From Yersinia pekkanenii (GTDB lineage Bacteria > Pseudomonadota > Gammaproteobacteria > Enterobacterales > Enterobacteriaceae): DNA of 64,000 nucleotides. Positions 37,201 through 47,551 of this stretch are shown piece after piece. Numbering within the stretch: the first letter of the stretch is position 1; every line of letters starts with the position of its first letter. The notes beneath the pieces are model-generated. The model was not told where the DNA came from, ran no database searches, and was given only the letters and a program-made list of their open reading frames with translations. The DNA is taken from positions 1 through 64,000 of the forward strand of contig NZ_CQAZ01000016.1 of the NCBI RefSeq assembly GCF_001152565.1, in the 5' to 3' direction. The position numbers and the translations under genes are program-made.

Positions 37201-38531
37201 GGTTTAACCCTCCCTATGCCACGATCCGGGCTTACCCAACGCGCACGTTTACGCTTGGTATTAAGCATCACTTTCGGGAATGCAACCACGGTGGTAAACA
37301 AACTTAGCATCCAGTAGACCATTGGATACCAGATTATCCAAAACAGTGAGCTACCAAATTTAGGCTCATAGCGCCGTTCAATCACCAAACTGATAGCAAA
37401 CTGCAACAGACAGGTCAGGGCCAAGACCATCCCGGTAAAGGCCGGTGGAAAGACCGTCTGTACATGAATACCCGGCGGCAGCGTAATGACCATCCCCAGC
37501 AGGAACAAAACAATACTGAACAGGTAGGTAAACGCCCAAGTGATCGACAATGAATACTCAAAGAACAGCAGCCACATCCGACGGTTACGCCAGCGCCATA
37601 GCTTGAACATATTCTTCAGGAAGACTTCAGCCCCGCCCTGCGCCCAACGCAGACGCTGCTTCCATAACCCCCCTAAGGTTTCCGGCATCAAAATCCAGCA
37701 TAAACCGCGAGGTTCAAAGAATACCGACCAATGTCTGATCTGTAGTTTCCAACTGATATCAATGTCTTCCGTGATCATATCCGGGCTCCAGTAGCCCACA
37801 TCCGCCAATGCTCTGCGACGAAAAGCGGCAACCACACCCGAAACGGTAAAGACTTGACCATAGACTCGTTGAGTCCGTTTAATCAGCCCGATGATAGAAG
37901 AAAACTCACCCACCTGAATACGGCCAATCAAGGTTGAACGCGTGCGGATACGGGGGTTACCGGTAACCGCACCGGTGCGTGGGTTCGCAATCAGCGGAGC
38001 GACCAGATAAGGCACCGCATTTTTATCCAGTAAAGCATCTCCATCAATGCATACCAGATATTCACTGCGTGCCGCTGCGGTTCCCATACGCAGGGCGATG
38101 GCTTTACCCTGATTATGGGCCAGGTGAATAACACGTAAACGTGGATCTTCAGCTAACATGGCATCCAGTATTTGTGCAGTATCATCGCTGGAGCCATCAT
38201 TAATGGCGATAACTTCAATATTGGTGTAAGTCTGCGCCAGTGCCGCATGAATGGTTTCGCGCGCATTTAACCCCTCGTTAAAACAAGGGATCAAAATAGA
38301 CACTAACGGGTTACCTTTCAACTCAGGTGGCGGCACATCATCGCCCCACGGCCAATGTCTTTCCCGGCGTAGCCAGAAATAGAGACCGCCGGCTATCCAG
38401 ATACCAGACATAAAAAGTGGATAGAAGAAAACAAAATTCAGCAGTACATCACCGGTAAAGAGCAAGATCATCCCCGCAGGGATACTCAATACCAGGCACA
38501 GGATGAGTAAAGCAATAATTCTATCGATCAT
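37197..38531 (-). CDS. hmsR: Poly-beta-1,6-GlcNAc synthase HmsR (PgaC)
   Basis: The processive family 2 glycosyltransferase in the inner membrane, 444 residues, polymerises UDP-GlcNAc into the biofilm polysaccharide. Two N-terminal helices are followed by the catalytic domain with IPCFNEG, the substrate Asp in INDGSSDDT, the DGDALLD motif, EDIDISWKL and the QRLRWAQGG (QxxRW) signature; C-terminal helices complete the pore. The start at 38531 ([11 protein letters not shown]) overlaps the hmsF stop by 11 bp; the longer frame to 38570 is inside hmsF. Confidence 0.96.
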   Translation of the reverse strand: MIDRIIALLILCLVLSIPAGMILLFTGDVLLNFVFFYPLFMSGIWIAGGLYFWLRRERHWPWGDDVPPPELKGNPLVSILIPCFNEGLNARETIHAALAQTYTNIEVIAINDGSSDDTAQILDAMLAEDPRLRVIHLAHNQGKAIALRMGTAAARSEYLVCIDGDALLDKNAVPYLVAPLIANPRTGAVTGNPRIRTRSTLIGRIQVGEFSSIIGLIKRTQRVYGQVFTVSGVVAAFRRRALADVGYWSPDMITEDIDISWKLQIRHWSVFFEPRGLCWILMPETLGGLWKQRLRWAQGGAEVFLKNMFKLWRWRNRRMWLLFFEYSLSITWAFTYLFSIVLFLLGMVITLPPGIHVQTVFPPAFTGMVLALTCLLQFAISLVIERRYEPKFGSSLFWIIWYPMVYWMLSLFTTVVAFPKVMLNTKRKRARWVSPDRGIGRVKP

Positions 38532-40545
38532 ATAAAGGATACCAGGCAGAAGATAGCACAGGGCGGACATCTTTTAGCGGTGGTTCGCCAGTGATAAAGT
38601 TATCCGGATAGTAACCAAAATTTTGCGCGCCATTTAACTGCAACTGGCGCATCCACCCCGCCAGTATCGGGCCACTGATGGCATTGTGCCCCTCAGGTTT
38701 GGTCCAGTCCTTCGATTGCAGTTCAAATACAGTTTTATTCAGTGCTCCTGGGCGCTCTGCAACTTTATTGACCAGTTGAGATAGCCACTCATTGGACTCT
38801 GATAACGGCACTTTCTCCATTAACGGCATTGCCATTGGGGCAACCCAGTCATAGTTAGCCAGAAAATCATCAAAATTCTGTGCAAACCATGCTTCGCTTT
38901 CCGGTTCTAAAATCGGCATAGCAAATATATTACGGGCTGATTTCACTTGCGGGCCACGGACATCACGCACCTGGCGGGTCAATTCATTAGTAAAATCAAT
39001 CAGATACTTACTCTTATAACGCGTCCAGCGCTGCATCATCTCTGGATCTTGACGAATAGTCACGATAGAGCCAGGGAAGCCCGCTTTTTCATATGCACGG
39101 ATAGCATCCGGTGAGGCATCTTCAAAGTCAGACATCACTGCATCGTCGTGATAGAGCACACCGTCAATCGGCGCGCTATAGGCCATATCGCGATAAATAT
39201 CGATAATGCGCTGTCTAACTTCCGGGCTGAACGGCGACAGGCGGCGATATTGATCTGGATCGATGCTGGTTTTACCCGTTTTCGGATCAATACGGGTGAT
39301 CCGTGGTAAAGACGGGTCCATATCAAACGCCAGTACGGGCATCCAGGCATAGACTTTAACATCCGGACGGGACGACAATTGCCATGCAACCCGGTTGAAT
39401 AGGTCTTGGCGCATTGGTATCCAACGGTTTGGGAAGTAAACCTGCCGAATGTTACCGTCTCCTTTTGGATCAGAAAACGCTTGCAGGAATACCGTCGTCA
39501 CCCGCAAATCAGCAATACGCTGTATCAGCTTATCGAGGTTTTCCTTTTCCTGTGCTGGGTCTGGATCGTAGAGATAATCCAAATCAACATGCGCTACCCG
39601 CATAATCTCACTTTCCTGCACGGTAGTGATGGTAAGGGCAAAATCTTTCAGTGACGGATTATTACTGATCAGGATCCGCGGAATATTCATCAGGTCATTG
39701 ACATTGCCAATACCCGGCTCCAGGGTCATCGCCAATTGATAGCCGTGCTGGCGCAGGATATTTAATACCGTGCCATTGGCGGCACCATATGGCCAAACCC
39801 ATACCCGCGGCTGTTTACCGGTTGCCTTTACGATACGTTCGGTGATCAAAGAAACATCTTTTTCCATCCGCTGCTTGAAAGCCGCTTCGGTTTCATAGGT
39901 TTTGGTTTTTGCATCGTAAATCAGGTTGGCCGCGGCAGGCTCGGTATTGCCCTGCGGGTTCGCCAACGCTCCATAGTGAGAAGCGTAGGTGTGCGCGCCA
40001 ATCTCAACCAGCCCAGATTGAGACATTTCTGTGATCTGCTTCCAGGTGGCAAAGCGATCGCGTGGGGTACTTAACCCACCAAAATCGACATTCTTATTGG
40101 GAGGCGTATCAAGCCAGGTACCTACCGGCGCTAATACTCCGTGCCAGTTATACGCTTTTAACAATGGGTAAACCCGGCGATAAAAGCTGCTATAGCCATC
40201 GTCAAATGTGAGTAAAACGGCCTTATTGGGTAATGGCGCGCCGCCATCACGTGCTGCCAGAATTTGATCAACCGAAATCACGTTGTAACGGTTATCACGT
40301 AGCCAGGCAAATTGTTCACTCAATGCACTGGTGCGTGCCGCCAGATAACGCTGATCCGCCTCATCATCTTCAATGTCATGATAAGCAATGACTACAAAAG
40401 TATTTTTTTGCCACGCTCTTTCACTTTGCGGTAAGGCACGTTCAGCCGGGGGCACGAAAACCGGCTTCTCTGCATAACAGACCGAAGCCAGTAGCGTTAT
40501 CATTCCTACTACGAGTATCCGGATAATAAATAATATCTTCGCCAT
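38521..40545 (-). CDS. hmsF: Poly-GlcNAc deacetylase and hydrolase HmsF (PgaB)
   Basis: The product is a 674-residue envelope protein that partly deacetylates poly-GlcNAc so it can be exported. A signal sequence is present ([25 protein letters not shown]) with a Cys in a weakly lipobox-like setting. The N-terminal carbohydrate-esterase 4 domain (about 45-290) shows [30 protein letters not shown] and an [12 protein letters not shown] metal motif. The C-terminal domain (about 310-640) is the PgaB glycoside-hydrolase-like barrel ([33 protein letters not shown]). It lies 10 bp after hmsH. Confidence 0.96.
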   Translation of the reverse strand: MAKILFIIRILVVGMITLLASVCYAEKPVFVPPAERALPQSERAWQKNTFVVIAYHDIEDDEADQRYLAARTSALSEQFAWLRDNRYNVISVDQILAARDGGAPLPNKAVLLTFDDGYSSFYRRVYPLLKAYNWHGVLAPVGTWLDTPPNKNVDFGGLSTPRDRFATWKQITEMSQSGLVEIGAHTYASHYGALANPQGNTEPAAANLIYDAKTKTYETEAAFKQRMEKDVSLITERIVKATGKQPRVWVWPYGAANGTVLNILRQHGYQLAMTLEPGIGNVNDLMNIPRILISNNPSLKDFALTITTVQESEIMRVAHVDLDYLYDPDPAQEKENLDKLIQRIADLRVTTVFLQAFSDPKGDGNIRQVYFPNRWIPMRQDLFNRVAWQLSSRPDVKVYAWMPVLAFDMDPSLPRITRIDPKTGKTSIDPDQYRRLSPFSPEVRQRIIDIYRDMAYSAPIDGVLYHDDAVMSDFEDASPDAIRAYEKAGFPGSIVTIRQDPEMMQRWTRYKSKYLIDFTNELTRQVRDVRGPQVKSARNIFAMPILEPESEAWFAQNFDDFLANYDWVAPMAMPLMEKVPLSESNEWLSQLVNKVAERPGALNKTVFELQSKDWTKPEGHNAISGPILAGWMRQLQLNGAQNFGYYPDNFITGEPPLKDVRPVLSSAWYPLYDR

Positions 40546-40555
40546 AAAGCTTCCC

Positions 40556-43024
40556 TTAGAAACGGTAATTCAAATCGAAAGCGAGTGAGAGATCATGCTC
40601 GCGGGCACCATCATAGGGGCGCTTGTCATAGATAACTGCCACTCCAGTATCGACAACATCATTCCATTGGACTCGTTGCCCATAACTTGCCGTAGTTACC
40701 AGACCATTACCGTAGTTTTTCTCCCAATAACCACCCACCCCGAGTTGCACTTGCTGGCTCCAGATAGTTTTATAATGGCGATACATAATATGATTTAAGG
40801 TAACCGCAGGCAGGTACGTGAAATCCCTTTTCGGGTTGTAGTAAATCACGTCAGCTTTAGTGTTGGTGCTTGCTGCCAGACCCAGATCAAAATCTGCGGT
40901 CAAATAGGGTCCGGTCCAGATACGCTGACGCACGTTGAACTCATATTCCCAACGGTTGTTACCATCAGAGTAACGTGACGGTGTCACGTTGAATTCAGCA
41001 TCACGCCGATCATCGGCTTTCCAGAACACATAAGCGGAGGCGCTGTTGGCGGAGATATTATTTTTTAATGCACGTAATGGCGTATCTTTAGCCAGCCTTT
41101 CGACCTGCCCCCCCACCCGCCAGTGGTCATTAAAATCGTACCAAGTCGATAAACGGGCACCGGTCTTATTACCGAAGCCATAATTTTGGTTATTCACTTC
41201 ACCTTCAGCCCAAACATCACGGGCCGTCCATTCACCACCTAAACGCATAACACGGTTAATGCCGGTGCCTTCTTCAAACTGCGCATTGTTATAGCTGCCG
41301 CCCCCGAACACTCGCCAGTTTTCGGCTATCGGCGGGCTGTATAATAGGGTTTCGATACCATAATCTTTGTTACCACTGACTGGGCTATTGGAGGAAATGG
41401 TTCGGGTACCTGTCATCCGCAATTCATACATGTTATGCACTTTGCGTTGTCGGTCTAATTCCTGAGACGGGACATCTTCCGGAGAACGGGTAATGACGTC
41501 ATCGGTTAATAACTCCATCTGATGCCATTCCTGCAAGTCCATTGCAGTTTCAGCTTGTGCACGCTCCAAAATAAGACTGCGTGGTTCCAATGACTCTACC
41601 GCTTTCAGTTCTTGTTCCGCTTTGCGCGGCCAATCACGGGCCAGATAAACACTGGCTAAGGCAATTCGTAGATCCTGATTAGCCGGTGCGGTGCTGGATA
41701 AGTCTGTCAGTTTTTTCTGCGCTGCCGGCAGGTCATTAAGTGCAACCAGAGATTGGATATACAAGGTTTGCGCTTCGACCCAATCAACATTGGGTTCTTT
41801 ACCGCTTAGGCCATAAAGCCCTATCTGATAAGGTGTTTGCTCACTAAAGTTTTTAGCAAACTGATGCGCTTTATCCAGTTGTTCGCTTTCATTCAGCGAA
41901 TAGTAAAGATCATCGGCATCAATCACATCATCGCTATTACGAAATGTTTTGCCATCGGCATAATACAAACTGGTCAGGATCGGGGCGGCTTTTTCCGGCA
42001 TCCGGCGATCGATATAAGCAGAAGCGGCCCAACGACGAGCATAGTCCGGCATTTTGTAGCCTTCGGCCTCCATGCTTTCATATTCTTTAATCAGTTCGGC
42101 GGTATTACGCCGTACCAATAATGCCCCTAATCGGTCAATACGTGCGCGCTGGTAATCAGCCTGTGCTTCAGGCTCTTTGCTCCAGCGGGTTAACAAATCC
42201 TGATAATCTGCCAGCGCCTGATCAGCGATGTAAAAACGCTCGGCTTCGCTGCGTGTTGGCAGCACAGCCATCCGGACTTGTTCGGCGGCGGCATCTCTCT
42301 CAAGTTGCCGATATTGCTCAGCAGTAACCAATTTTGGATTTTCTTTTGCGAGCTGCAACGCAGGATCGGCAATACGGTTTCTTTGCAGGATCTCAAGGTG
42401 ATTTTTTAATACTTCCTCAGATGTAGGTGCCAGTCGCACCGCCTCACTGGAAGCCTGCAATGCATCATAATTGCGGTTGGTTGCCCGGCTCAGATAAGAC
42501 AAAGTCATATAGTTTTGCGCAGAGGGATTGCGTTCAGCCAAGTCTTTTGCCTGTTGTAAAGCCTCACCGCCACGACCAGAATCAGCCTGAGTCAGGATCA
42601 TGCCGGTGATAAGGTCAGGGTTAGTAGGATCTTTCTTTAAACTGTTTTGCCACAATGCCAGAGCTTGATCCCAACGTTTTTCATTACGGTAAGCTCGTGC
42701 TGCAGAGGCCAGGCCGCGCGAAGAGATATTCATCGAGGAGTGATATCTCTCATAAACGTCGATAACCTCCTGATCACGCCCTGCCCAACCGGCTATTTGT
42801 AGCCAGTCGTCAACCTGGCTGCTATCCAGCGGCCTGGCTTTAGATTCTTTTTGTAAATAGTCAAGAACCGGCGCGGTATCTCCCTGCCTGGCTTGGATGA
42901 TTAATGAATCATACTGTGTGTCTGCCAACGCTGGATTAACTGAAAGGCCGGAAATTAATAGCGCCAATAAAGTAATTCTGTACCGATGCAACGGGCGCAG
43001 CAGTGTCGTAAATGCGTTATACAT
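40556..43024 (-). CDS. hmsH: Poly-GlcNAc outer-membrane exporter HmsH (PgaA)
   Basis: The product is an 822-residue outer-membrane protein that exports poly-GlcNAc. The signal peptide ends at ALADTQYD, residues about 45-500 are tetratricopeptide repeats that bind deacetylated polymer in the periplasm, and the last 270 residues form a beta-barrel ending in LNYRF. The start at 43024 (MYNAFTTLLRPLHRYR) follows AAGGGTT; a longer frame to 43087 adds 21 residues without a ribosome-binding site. It is first in hmsHFRS. The 680-bp upstream region carries its promoter. Confidence 0.95.
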   Translation of the reverse strand: MYNAFTTLLRPLHRYRITLLALLISGLSVNPALADTQYDSLIIQARQGDTAPVLDYLQKESKARPLDSSQVDDWLQIAGWAGRDQEVIDVYERYHSSMNISSRGLASAARAYRNEKRWDQALALWQNSLKKDPTNPDLITGMILTQADSGRGGEALQQAKDLAERNPSAQNYMTLSYLSRATNRNYDALQASSEAVRLAPTSEEVLKNHLEILQRNRIADPALQLAKENPKLVTAEQYRQLERDAAAEQVRMAVLPTRSEAERFYIADQALADYQDLLTRWSKEPEAQADYQRARIDRLGALLVRRNTAELIKEYESMEAEGYKMPDYARRWAASAYIDRRMPEKAAPILTSLYYADGKTFRNSDDVIDADDLYYSLNESEQLDKAHQFAKNFSEQTPYQIGLYGLSGKEPNVDWVEAQTLYIQSLVALNDLPAAQKKLTDLSSTAPANQDLRIALASVYLARDWPRKAEQELKAVESLEPRSLILERAQAETAMDLQEWHQMELLTDDVITRSPEDVPSQELDRQRKVHNMYELRMTGTRTISSNSPVSGNKDYGIETLLYSPPIAENWRVFGGGSYNNAQFEEGTGINRVMRLGGEWTARDVWAEGEVNNQNYGFGNKTGARLSTWYDFNDHWRVGGQVERLAKDTPLRALKNNISANSASAYVFWKADDRRDAEFNVTPSRYSDGNNRWEYEFNVRQRIWTGPYLTADFDLGLAASTNTKADVIYYNPKRDFTYLPAVTLNHIMYRHYKTIWSQQVQLGVGGYWEKNYGNGLVTTASYGQRVQWNDVVDTGVAVIYDKRPYDGAREHDLSLAFDLNYRF

Positions 43025-43624
43025 TATATAACCCTTAAGCCAACAACTTGTTTGATTTTCGAGAAAAGCTACTTCACAAACATCCATTTTTCATTATGGA
43101 ATTATGATGAAATAAAGTCCTTGGGATGTATTACAGCATGTTATTTAGGATAGTTGAAAGGAAATACTATTGTCGAATTATTATAGAATATTGTTATTCC
43201 AGCGATTAATAGAGGTAAAAATGTGATAAGGGCGTTAATTTATATGAAACTGAGAATATTCTTAGCTTAAAGCTCTGTAAGAATACAAAAAATAAATATT
43301 AAATATTTTTACTACGGGAGTGTTACGATACAGTATCCTGCTAAGAGAGGGCGCAATGTGGTTTTTGGGCTGTTTTAACGTACTCTTCACCGCTCTAGTT
43401 TTTGAATATATAAAATATTCTTTATGTTTAAAATTAAAAAAATACTTTTGTTAGCCATAGTCAATTATCACTGACGTTATAGTTGAAAGCAGGACAGTTC
43501 CAACTCACTCGTTGCCTGCCAAATGTTAGCAAACAAAGCGTTAAAACATCACCCTGTTTAACACTCTATTTTATCTATATGATTTTATTATTAAAATTTA
43601 CTTATTATCGTTCGTAGCGTAATG
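43025..43624. promoter_or_regulatory. AT-rich upstream region of hmsHFRS
   Basis: The 600 bp between hmsH and the next terminator contain no ORF. At 43257-43285 an inverted repeat TATTCTTA...TAAGAATA encloses an inner AGCTTAAAGCT palindrome, about 235 bp upstream of hmsH. No known regulator site was recognised. Confidence 0.4.
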
Positions 43625-43662
43625 AAAATAGACTCTGTCAGAAACACAGGAGAGTCTATTTT
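43625..43662. terminator. Strong bidirectional terminator after the M24 peptidase gene
   Basis: AAAATAGACTCT and AGAGTCTATTTT pair perfectly over 12 bp around a 14-base loop, with T-rich sequence on both outgoing sides. It lies 46 bp downstream of the minus-strand peptidase gene and shields the hms promoter region. Confidence 0.85.
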
Positions 43663-43707
43663 TATTAATGGTAGGTAATTCACATCAAGTAAGAGACTGC
43701 GCACAAA

Positions 43708-44940
43708 TTAAATACAGTGCAGCAGATCCCGGTTCAGTTTACTTAAAAATTCAAAACCGTTATCTGTAATGAGGATCATATCCTCCAACATAATCGCACC
43801 AATCCCGATACCGTAATAAGGTGTTTCAAGACTTAACACCATCCCTGGACGAAATGTTTCGGTGGCCAATGTGCTGACAAATGGAGCTTCTTCTAACCCC
43901 AAGAATACACCATCACCATGCCCAAGATGGCCACGGTTATAATGTGGCAAGCCTGATTTTTTGATAATATCCATAGTGGAATCAAAAACATCTTTTAATT
44001 TCACCCCCGGCGCCACCATCGATAGCATATGTTCATGACCTATTCTGATGGTGTCATATATCTGCTGCGTCAGTTTATCTGGCGCTCCCAGTACAAATGT
44101 CCGGGCAAGATCTGCGCCATACCCCGCAACATCCACGCCACAGTCAAATTTAATTAAGTCACCAAACTTTGCGGGGGTCTCATCCGCCAGCATTTTAGGT
44201 GAAAAGTTATCGCCCACAGAAATAAGATTAAAACGCGAGAAGTTCGTCTCTGGGAAAGTCATCACCGCTGCTTTAAAAGCCGCAGTCAATTCTGCCGAGG
44301 TACAGCCTATACGGATATTTTTAGCCGCACTGGCAATACCGTATTCGGTGATTTCAGCACTTTTTCTTAGGTGTTCGATCTCCCAGCGGCTCTTGATCAT
44401 TCTTATTTCATTAAACAGCGGGGTTGAATCAACCAGCTTCAACCCTGGCGCGACTTTATCCAGAACGTTTTTACCACCGTTGGACATAGCATGTAATTCG
44501 ATGGCAATTGTTTTATCCAGTACTCCCGCATTATCAAGGGCGGTTTTTACTAAACCAAAAACCGCCTCAATGGGAGGGCCGATTGGCCGATCACGTTTTG
44601 TCTGACGATTCAGGGGATTGCGCGGATCATCGACATCAACCCAGACGGGAAAGGTTTTCAGTTCCATATTAGGCATATCGAAGTGGGTACTGGCAGCCTC
44701 AAACTCATTCATGATTATTTGCGAGGGAATAGCCGCATCACGGAACATAATAACAACAGCAGCACCCGTGTGGCGGAAGGTATACATAAAGAAACTGGCG
44801 AAACCAGTAAGATAATAGAAATTATCACATACCGTTACCACCAGAGCATCAAGCCCTTCTCGTTCCATTACGGTGCGGGCTTGGCGACTAACCTCGTCTA
44901 AATGCTCAATTTTTTCTTTATTCACCGGGATTTCCTTCAA
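43708..44940 (-). CDS. M24-family metallopeptidase (Xaa-Pro dipeptidase-like)
   Basis: This encodes a 410-residue pita-bread peptidase homologue without a signal peptide. The N-terminal creatinase-type domain is about 15-160 and the catalytic domain about 180-400. The metal ligands are all visible: Asp in IKFDCGVD and DLARTFVLG, His in RGHLGHGDGVFL, and two Glu in LSLETPYY and IMLEDMIL, so it should be an active dinuclear metal enzyme. Whether it cleaves Xaa-Pro dipeptides, methionine or creatine-like compounds cannot be told. It stands alone, 66 bp from tehB, with its own terminator. Confidence 0.88.
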   Translation of the reverse strand: MKEIPVNKEKIEHLDEVSRQARTVMEREGLDALVVTVCDNFYYLTGFASFFMYTFRHTGAAVVIMFRDAAIPSQIIMNEFEAASTHFDMPNMELKTFPVWVDVDDPRNPLNRQTKRDRPIGPPIEAVFGLVKTALDNAGVLDKTIAIELHAMSNGGKNVLDKVAPGLKLVDSTPLFNEIRMIKSRWEIEHLRKSAEITEYGIASAAKNIRIGCTSAELTAAFKAAVMTFPETNFSRFNLISVGDNFSPKMLADETPAKFGDLIKFDCGVDVAGYGADLARTFVLGAPDKLTQQIYDTIRIGHEHMLSMVAPGVKLKDVFDSTMDIIKKSGLPHYNRGHLGHGDGVFLGLEEAPFVSTLATETFRPGMVLSLETPYYGIGIGAIMLEDMILITDNGFEFLSKLNRDLLHCI

Positions 44941-45006
44941 GTCTTACTTTGTCTCTGTATGGCGAATCATATACCCAAATTGGTTAACGTTGCTACCGCA
45001 CTGTAA

Positions 45007-45876
45007 TTACACTTTTTTCGCCAGCAAAGTCGCAAAACGCAGCTTTATCCTATTACCTTGCTCATCAGTCTTATGTAATTGCCCGACATTTTCGTTGTAT
45101 TTAATGATCTCCCAATCTTTATAGTAATGGCTTAACTCACCCGACCTTAAAGTAAACGAGAATGGCACAGTACAAGGGAAGTCGTCAGTCGACATGGCCG
45201 AGATAATCAGATTATAACCACCGGGTAAGGTGTACTCCTGCATATTGTTAATAATAAACGGAATTCTATCCGGTTGGAGGAACATCAAAACCACGGTAGA
45301 CAGAATAAAATCGTAACGATTATCCAGACTGGCTTCATTAATGTTGTAAGTGCTAGCCGTAATATTTTGCAGCTCTTCCTGGGCGATTATCTGCTGTAAA
45401 TGAGTGATGCTATCGTTGTTCTTATCCACCGCCGTAACATCAAAACCCAATAAATTCAGGTACAACGAATTACGACCAGAGCCACAACCGAAGTCTAGCG
45501 CCTTGCCCGGTTTAATCACCTTCACCGCATTAATCACTTCTGAATGCGTCGGGGTTAAATTGTATTTTTTGTGGTAAAAGTCTTCCGCAGTGCAATAGAA
45601 ACTGAGCTGACATTGCAGGTCATCTGAACAAGCAGCAATACGATGCCAGACTTGAGGTTCAATAAATGGCGGTTGTTGTTCATCAGAGAATGTATGCCTT
45701 TCCAAGGTATTACCTGCTTCATCAAGGATCAGAAAGCCCATCTCCCCACTCAGTATGGTCAACTTGGCCCAGGTACCGGCTTTAGTATTATGTTTTTCCC
45801 GAAACATCGCGGGTACACCAGCACTGTTCCAGACAGGTAACTTTTTGTAGCACAACAACGCTGATGTATTTTCCAT
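45007..45876 (-). CDS. tehB: Tellurite-resistance-type SAM methyltransferase with N-terminal cupin (TehB)
   Basis: The product is a 289-residue cytoplasmic methyltransferase. Residues about 8-90 form a DUF1971 cupin-like domain (KKLPVWNSAGVPAMFREKHNTKAGTW, EPQVWHRI). Residues about 95-285 are the TehB methyltransferase with motif I ALDFGCGSGRNSLYLNLLGFDVTAVDKN. The fused form resembles Haemophilus TehB; E. coli TehB lacks the cupin part. No tehA is nearby. The start at 45876 follows GAGGAATATCAGC; an extra ATG at 45891 is possible. Tellurite or selenite methylation is the family role; physiological substrates are uncertain. Confidence 0.9.
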   Translation of the reverse strand: MENTSALLCYKKLPVWNSAGVPAMFREKHNTKAGTWAKLTILSGEMGFLILDEAGNTLERHTFSDEQQPPFIEPQVWHRIAACSDDLQCQLSFYCTAEDFYHKKYNLTPTHSEVINAVKVIKPGKALDFGCGSGRNSLYLNLLGFDVTAVDKNNDSITHLQQIIAQEELQNITASTYNINEASLDNRYDFILSTVVLMFLQPDRIPFIINNMQEYTLPGGYNLIISAMSTDDFPCTVPFSFTLRSGELSHYYKDWEIIKYNENVGQLHKTDEQGNRIKLRFATLLAKKV

Positions 45877-46033
45877 GCTGATATTCCTCAAATAATTTAA
45901 AGTTGCATTTAATATGCAACATATAATACAGCATTATTACCCTCAAATGATAGCGGTCAAAAAAAACAAGTTTATGCAGGGATTTTGGTTTATTTTATCA
46001 ATTAACTTACTGAAATACTGAACTAAAAATAGA

Positions 46034-46348
46034 TTATGGCACCTTAGGCTTCACGGTTTTTAGACTGTCAATATGAGACGCCAGTTTTTGAATATCGTCA
46101 TCGGTCAGATGTGCCTTAGCTTTGTTACCCCTGCCAATAATCTTGCCATCACGCCGCGCGGTGAGACCATCAACAATCTCATCATAGGATAACGATATCA
46201 GCGGAGGCGCTTTATCCAAGCCTTTCCGATCCGCCAAACGGCCATGACAACTTGAACAGGTTTGTTTATAGATATGTTCACCGTCAGTGGCTGCCTGAGC
46301 CGCCGCGCTCAACATCATTATACTCGCGACTAGCAGTAATCCTTTCAT
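46034..46348 (-). CDS. Small periplasmic cytochrome c of the Fet cluster, no methionine ligand
   Basis: The product is 104 residues with a signal peptide (MKGLLLVASIMMLSAAAQA) and one heme-attachment site, CSSCH at residues 31-35. The C-terminal helix LTDDDIQKLASHIDSL is typical of class I cytochromes c. The mature protein contains no methionine, so the usual axial Met is replaced; His80 or Lys78 (NKAKAHLTD) sits where it would be. The ATG overlaps the stop of the thioredoxin-like gene by one base (TAATG), so it is the last gene of the Fet-linked operon. An electron-transfer role in handling iron redox state is inferred from context. Confidence 0.85.
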   Translation of the reverse strand: MKGLLLVASIMMLSAAAQAATDGEHIYKQTCSSCHGRLADRKGLDKAPPLISLSYDEIVDGLTARRDGKIIGRGNKAKAHLTDDDIQKLASHIDSLKTVKPKVP

Positions 46349-46845
46349 TATGCCCCTGTTGCCCATTGCCGGAACAATGTCGTCAGAGTCTGCTCATTAC
46401 GCGCGCCCTGATGCCATTCAGTCACTTTACCGTTGCGGTCAATGAGGAAAGAGGTTGGTGTACCAATGACCTGATAACGTTCCTGGGTAATACCCAACTG
46501 ATCACGAATCACCGGATAACTGATCTTATGCTGTGCCAATACCGGATTGATATCCACTGGTTGCGGATCGGTATTGATAGCCACCACCACGATATCATTC
46601 TGATACTCTTGGCTCAGTTTATCCAGTACCGCCATTTCAGCCAAACAACCGCCACAGTTTGCTGACCAGAAGTTGAGATAGACCTGTTTGCCTTTCCATT
46701 GTTCGAGTGCAACCGGCTGACCTTGCAGGGAGTAAGCTGCCAATGGCGGGGCGGTTTCACCCACCGCCACCTCTTCTTGCTTACAAGCACTGAGCAGCAA
46801 TAACAAACCGCTCAAACTGAGGGCTGTTAACCGATTACGCCACAT
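46348..46845 (-). CDS. Thioredoxin-like lipoprotein (TlpA/ResA family) of the Fet cluster
   Basis: This encodes 165 residues. A lipobox LLLSAC (lipid Cys21) anchors it in the membrane facing the periplasm; the thioredoxin fold carries a CGGC active site at residues 64-67 (NFWSANCGGCLAEM) and a cis-Pro region (IGTPTSFLID). I prefer the start at 46845 ([10 protein letters not shown]) behind GAGAG; the ATG at 46863 would overlap the ATPase gene further. TlpA-like proteins reduce disulfides, for example in cytochrome c maturation, which fits the adjacent cytochrome c gene. Confidence 0.88.
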   Translation of the reverse strand: MWRNRLTALSLSGLLLLLSACKQEEVAVGETAPPLAAYSLQGQPVALEQWKGKQVYLNFWSANCGGCLAEMAVLDKLSQEYQNDIVVVAINTDPQPVDINPVLAQHKISYPVIRDQLGITQERYQVIGTPTSFLIDRNGKVTEWHQGARNEQTLTTLFRQWATGA

Positions 46846-47548
46846 GATGACGACTCTCTTCATTTAGATATTTACCATGCTGGAGCCGGATTATCCGATC
46901 AGCAACACGCCCTAAGTCTGGATTGTGGGTCACCATGACAATGGTTCTGCCCTGCCGATGAATATGGTTGAGTAGATCCAATACCCTTTGCTCATTCTCT
47001 TCATCAAGGTTGCCGGTTGGTTCATCGGCAAAAATAATCGGGGGCTGATTGACCAATGCCCGTGCGATGCAGACCCGTTGTTGTTCACCGCCGGAGAGTT
47101 GGCTAGGTAAATGGCCCATACGCGGCGTCATTCCGACTTGCTCCAATACTTGTCGGGCAGCCTCTTCATCAACCACACTGTGATAGTGCTGCGCCAGCAT
47201 AATATTCTCTAGCGCCGTCAGGTAAGGGATAAGATGAAACTGTTGGAAAACCAGCCCTATTTTGTCAGCACGAAACTGCCTGCGGCCTTCTTCATCCAGA
47301 CCTGCGGCATCAACACCATCGAGTAATACCTGCCCCTCGCTTACGGTGTCCAGACAGGTCAGAATATTCATTAATGTTGTTTTACCTGAACCGGACGCGC
47401 CCATAATCGCAACAAATTCACCGCGATTAATACAGATATTGATGTCTTCCAGCGCCGTCACCTGCCCAAAACGTTTATATAAATGCCTGGTTTCAATAAC
47501 AGCATCCGTGGCGCACTCAGGTTTCACCCGTATTAATGAAGATGTCAT
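46835..47548 (-). CDS. ABC transporter ATP-binding protein (LolD/MacB type) of the Fet cluster
   Basis: A 237-residue nucleotide-binding subunit with Walker [13 protein letters not shown] at about residue 50, signature [15 protein letters not shown] at about 155, Walker [16 protein letters not shown] and a switch His in VMVTHNP. It belongs to the MacB/LolD class, which powers mechanical work with FtsX-type permeases rather than import. The two adjacent permease genes are its probable partners. It is four bases from the upstream permease gene and overlaps the downstream lipoprotein gene. Confidence 0.92.
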   Translation of the reverse strand: MTSSLIRVKPECATDAVIETRHLYKRFGQVTALEDINICINRGEFVAIMGASGSGKTTLMNILTCLDTVSEGQVLLDGVDAAGLDEEGRRQFRADKIGLVFQQFHLIPYLTALENIMLAQHYHSVVDEEAARQVLEQVGMTPRMGHLPSQLSGGEQQRVCIARALVNQPPIIFADEPTGNLDEENEQRVLDLLNHIHRQGRTIVMVTHNPDLGRVADRIIRLQHGKYLNEESRHHVA

Positions 47549-47551
47549 TTG

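Noticed and set aside
44048-44605. 185-codon plus-strand ORF
   Set aside because: Antisense to the M24 peptidase, whose metal-binding residues are all intact; the long open frame reflects codon bias of the real gene.
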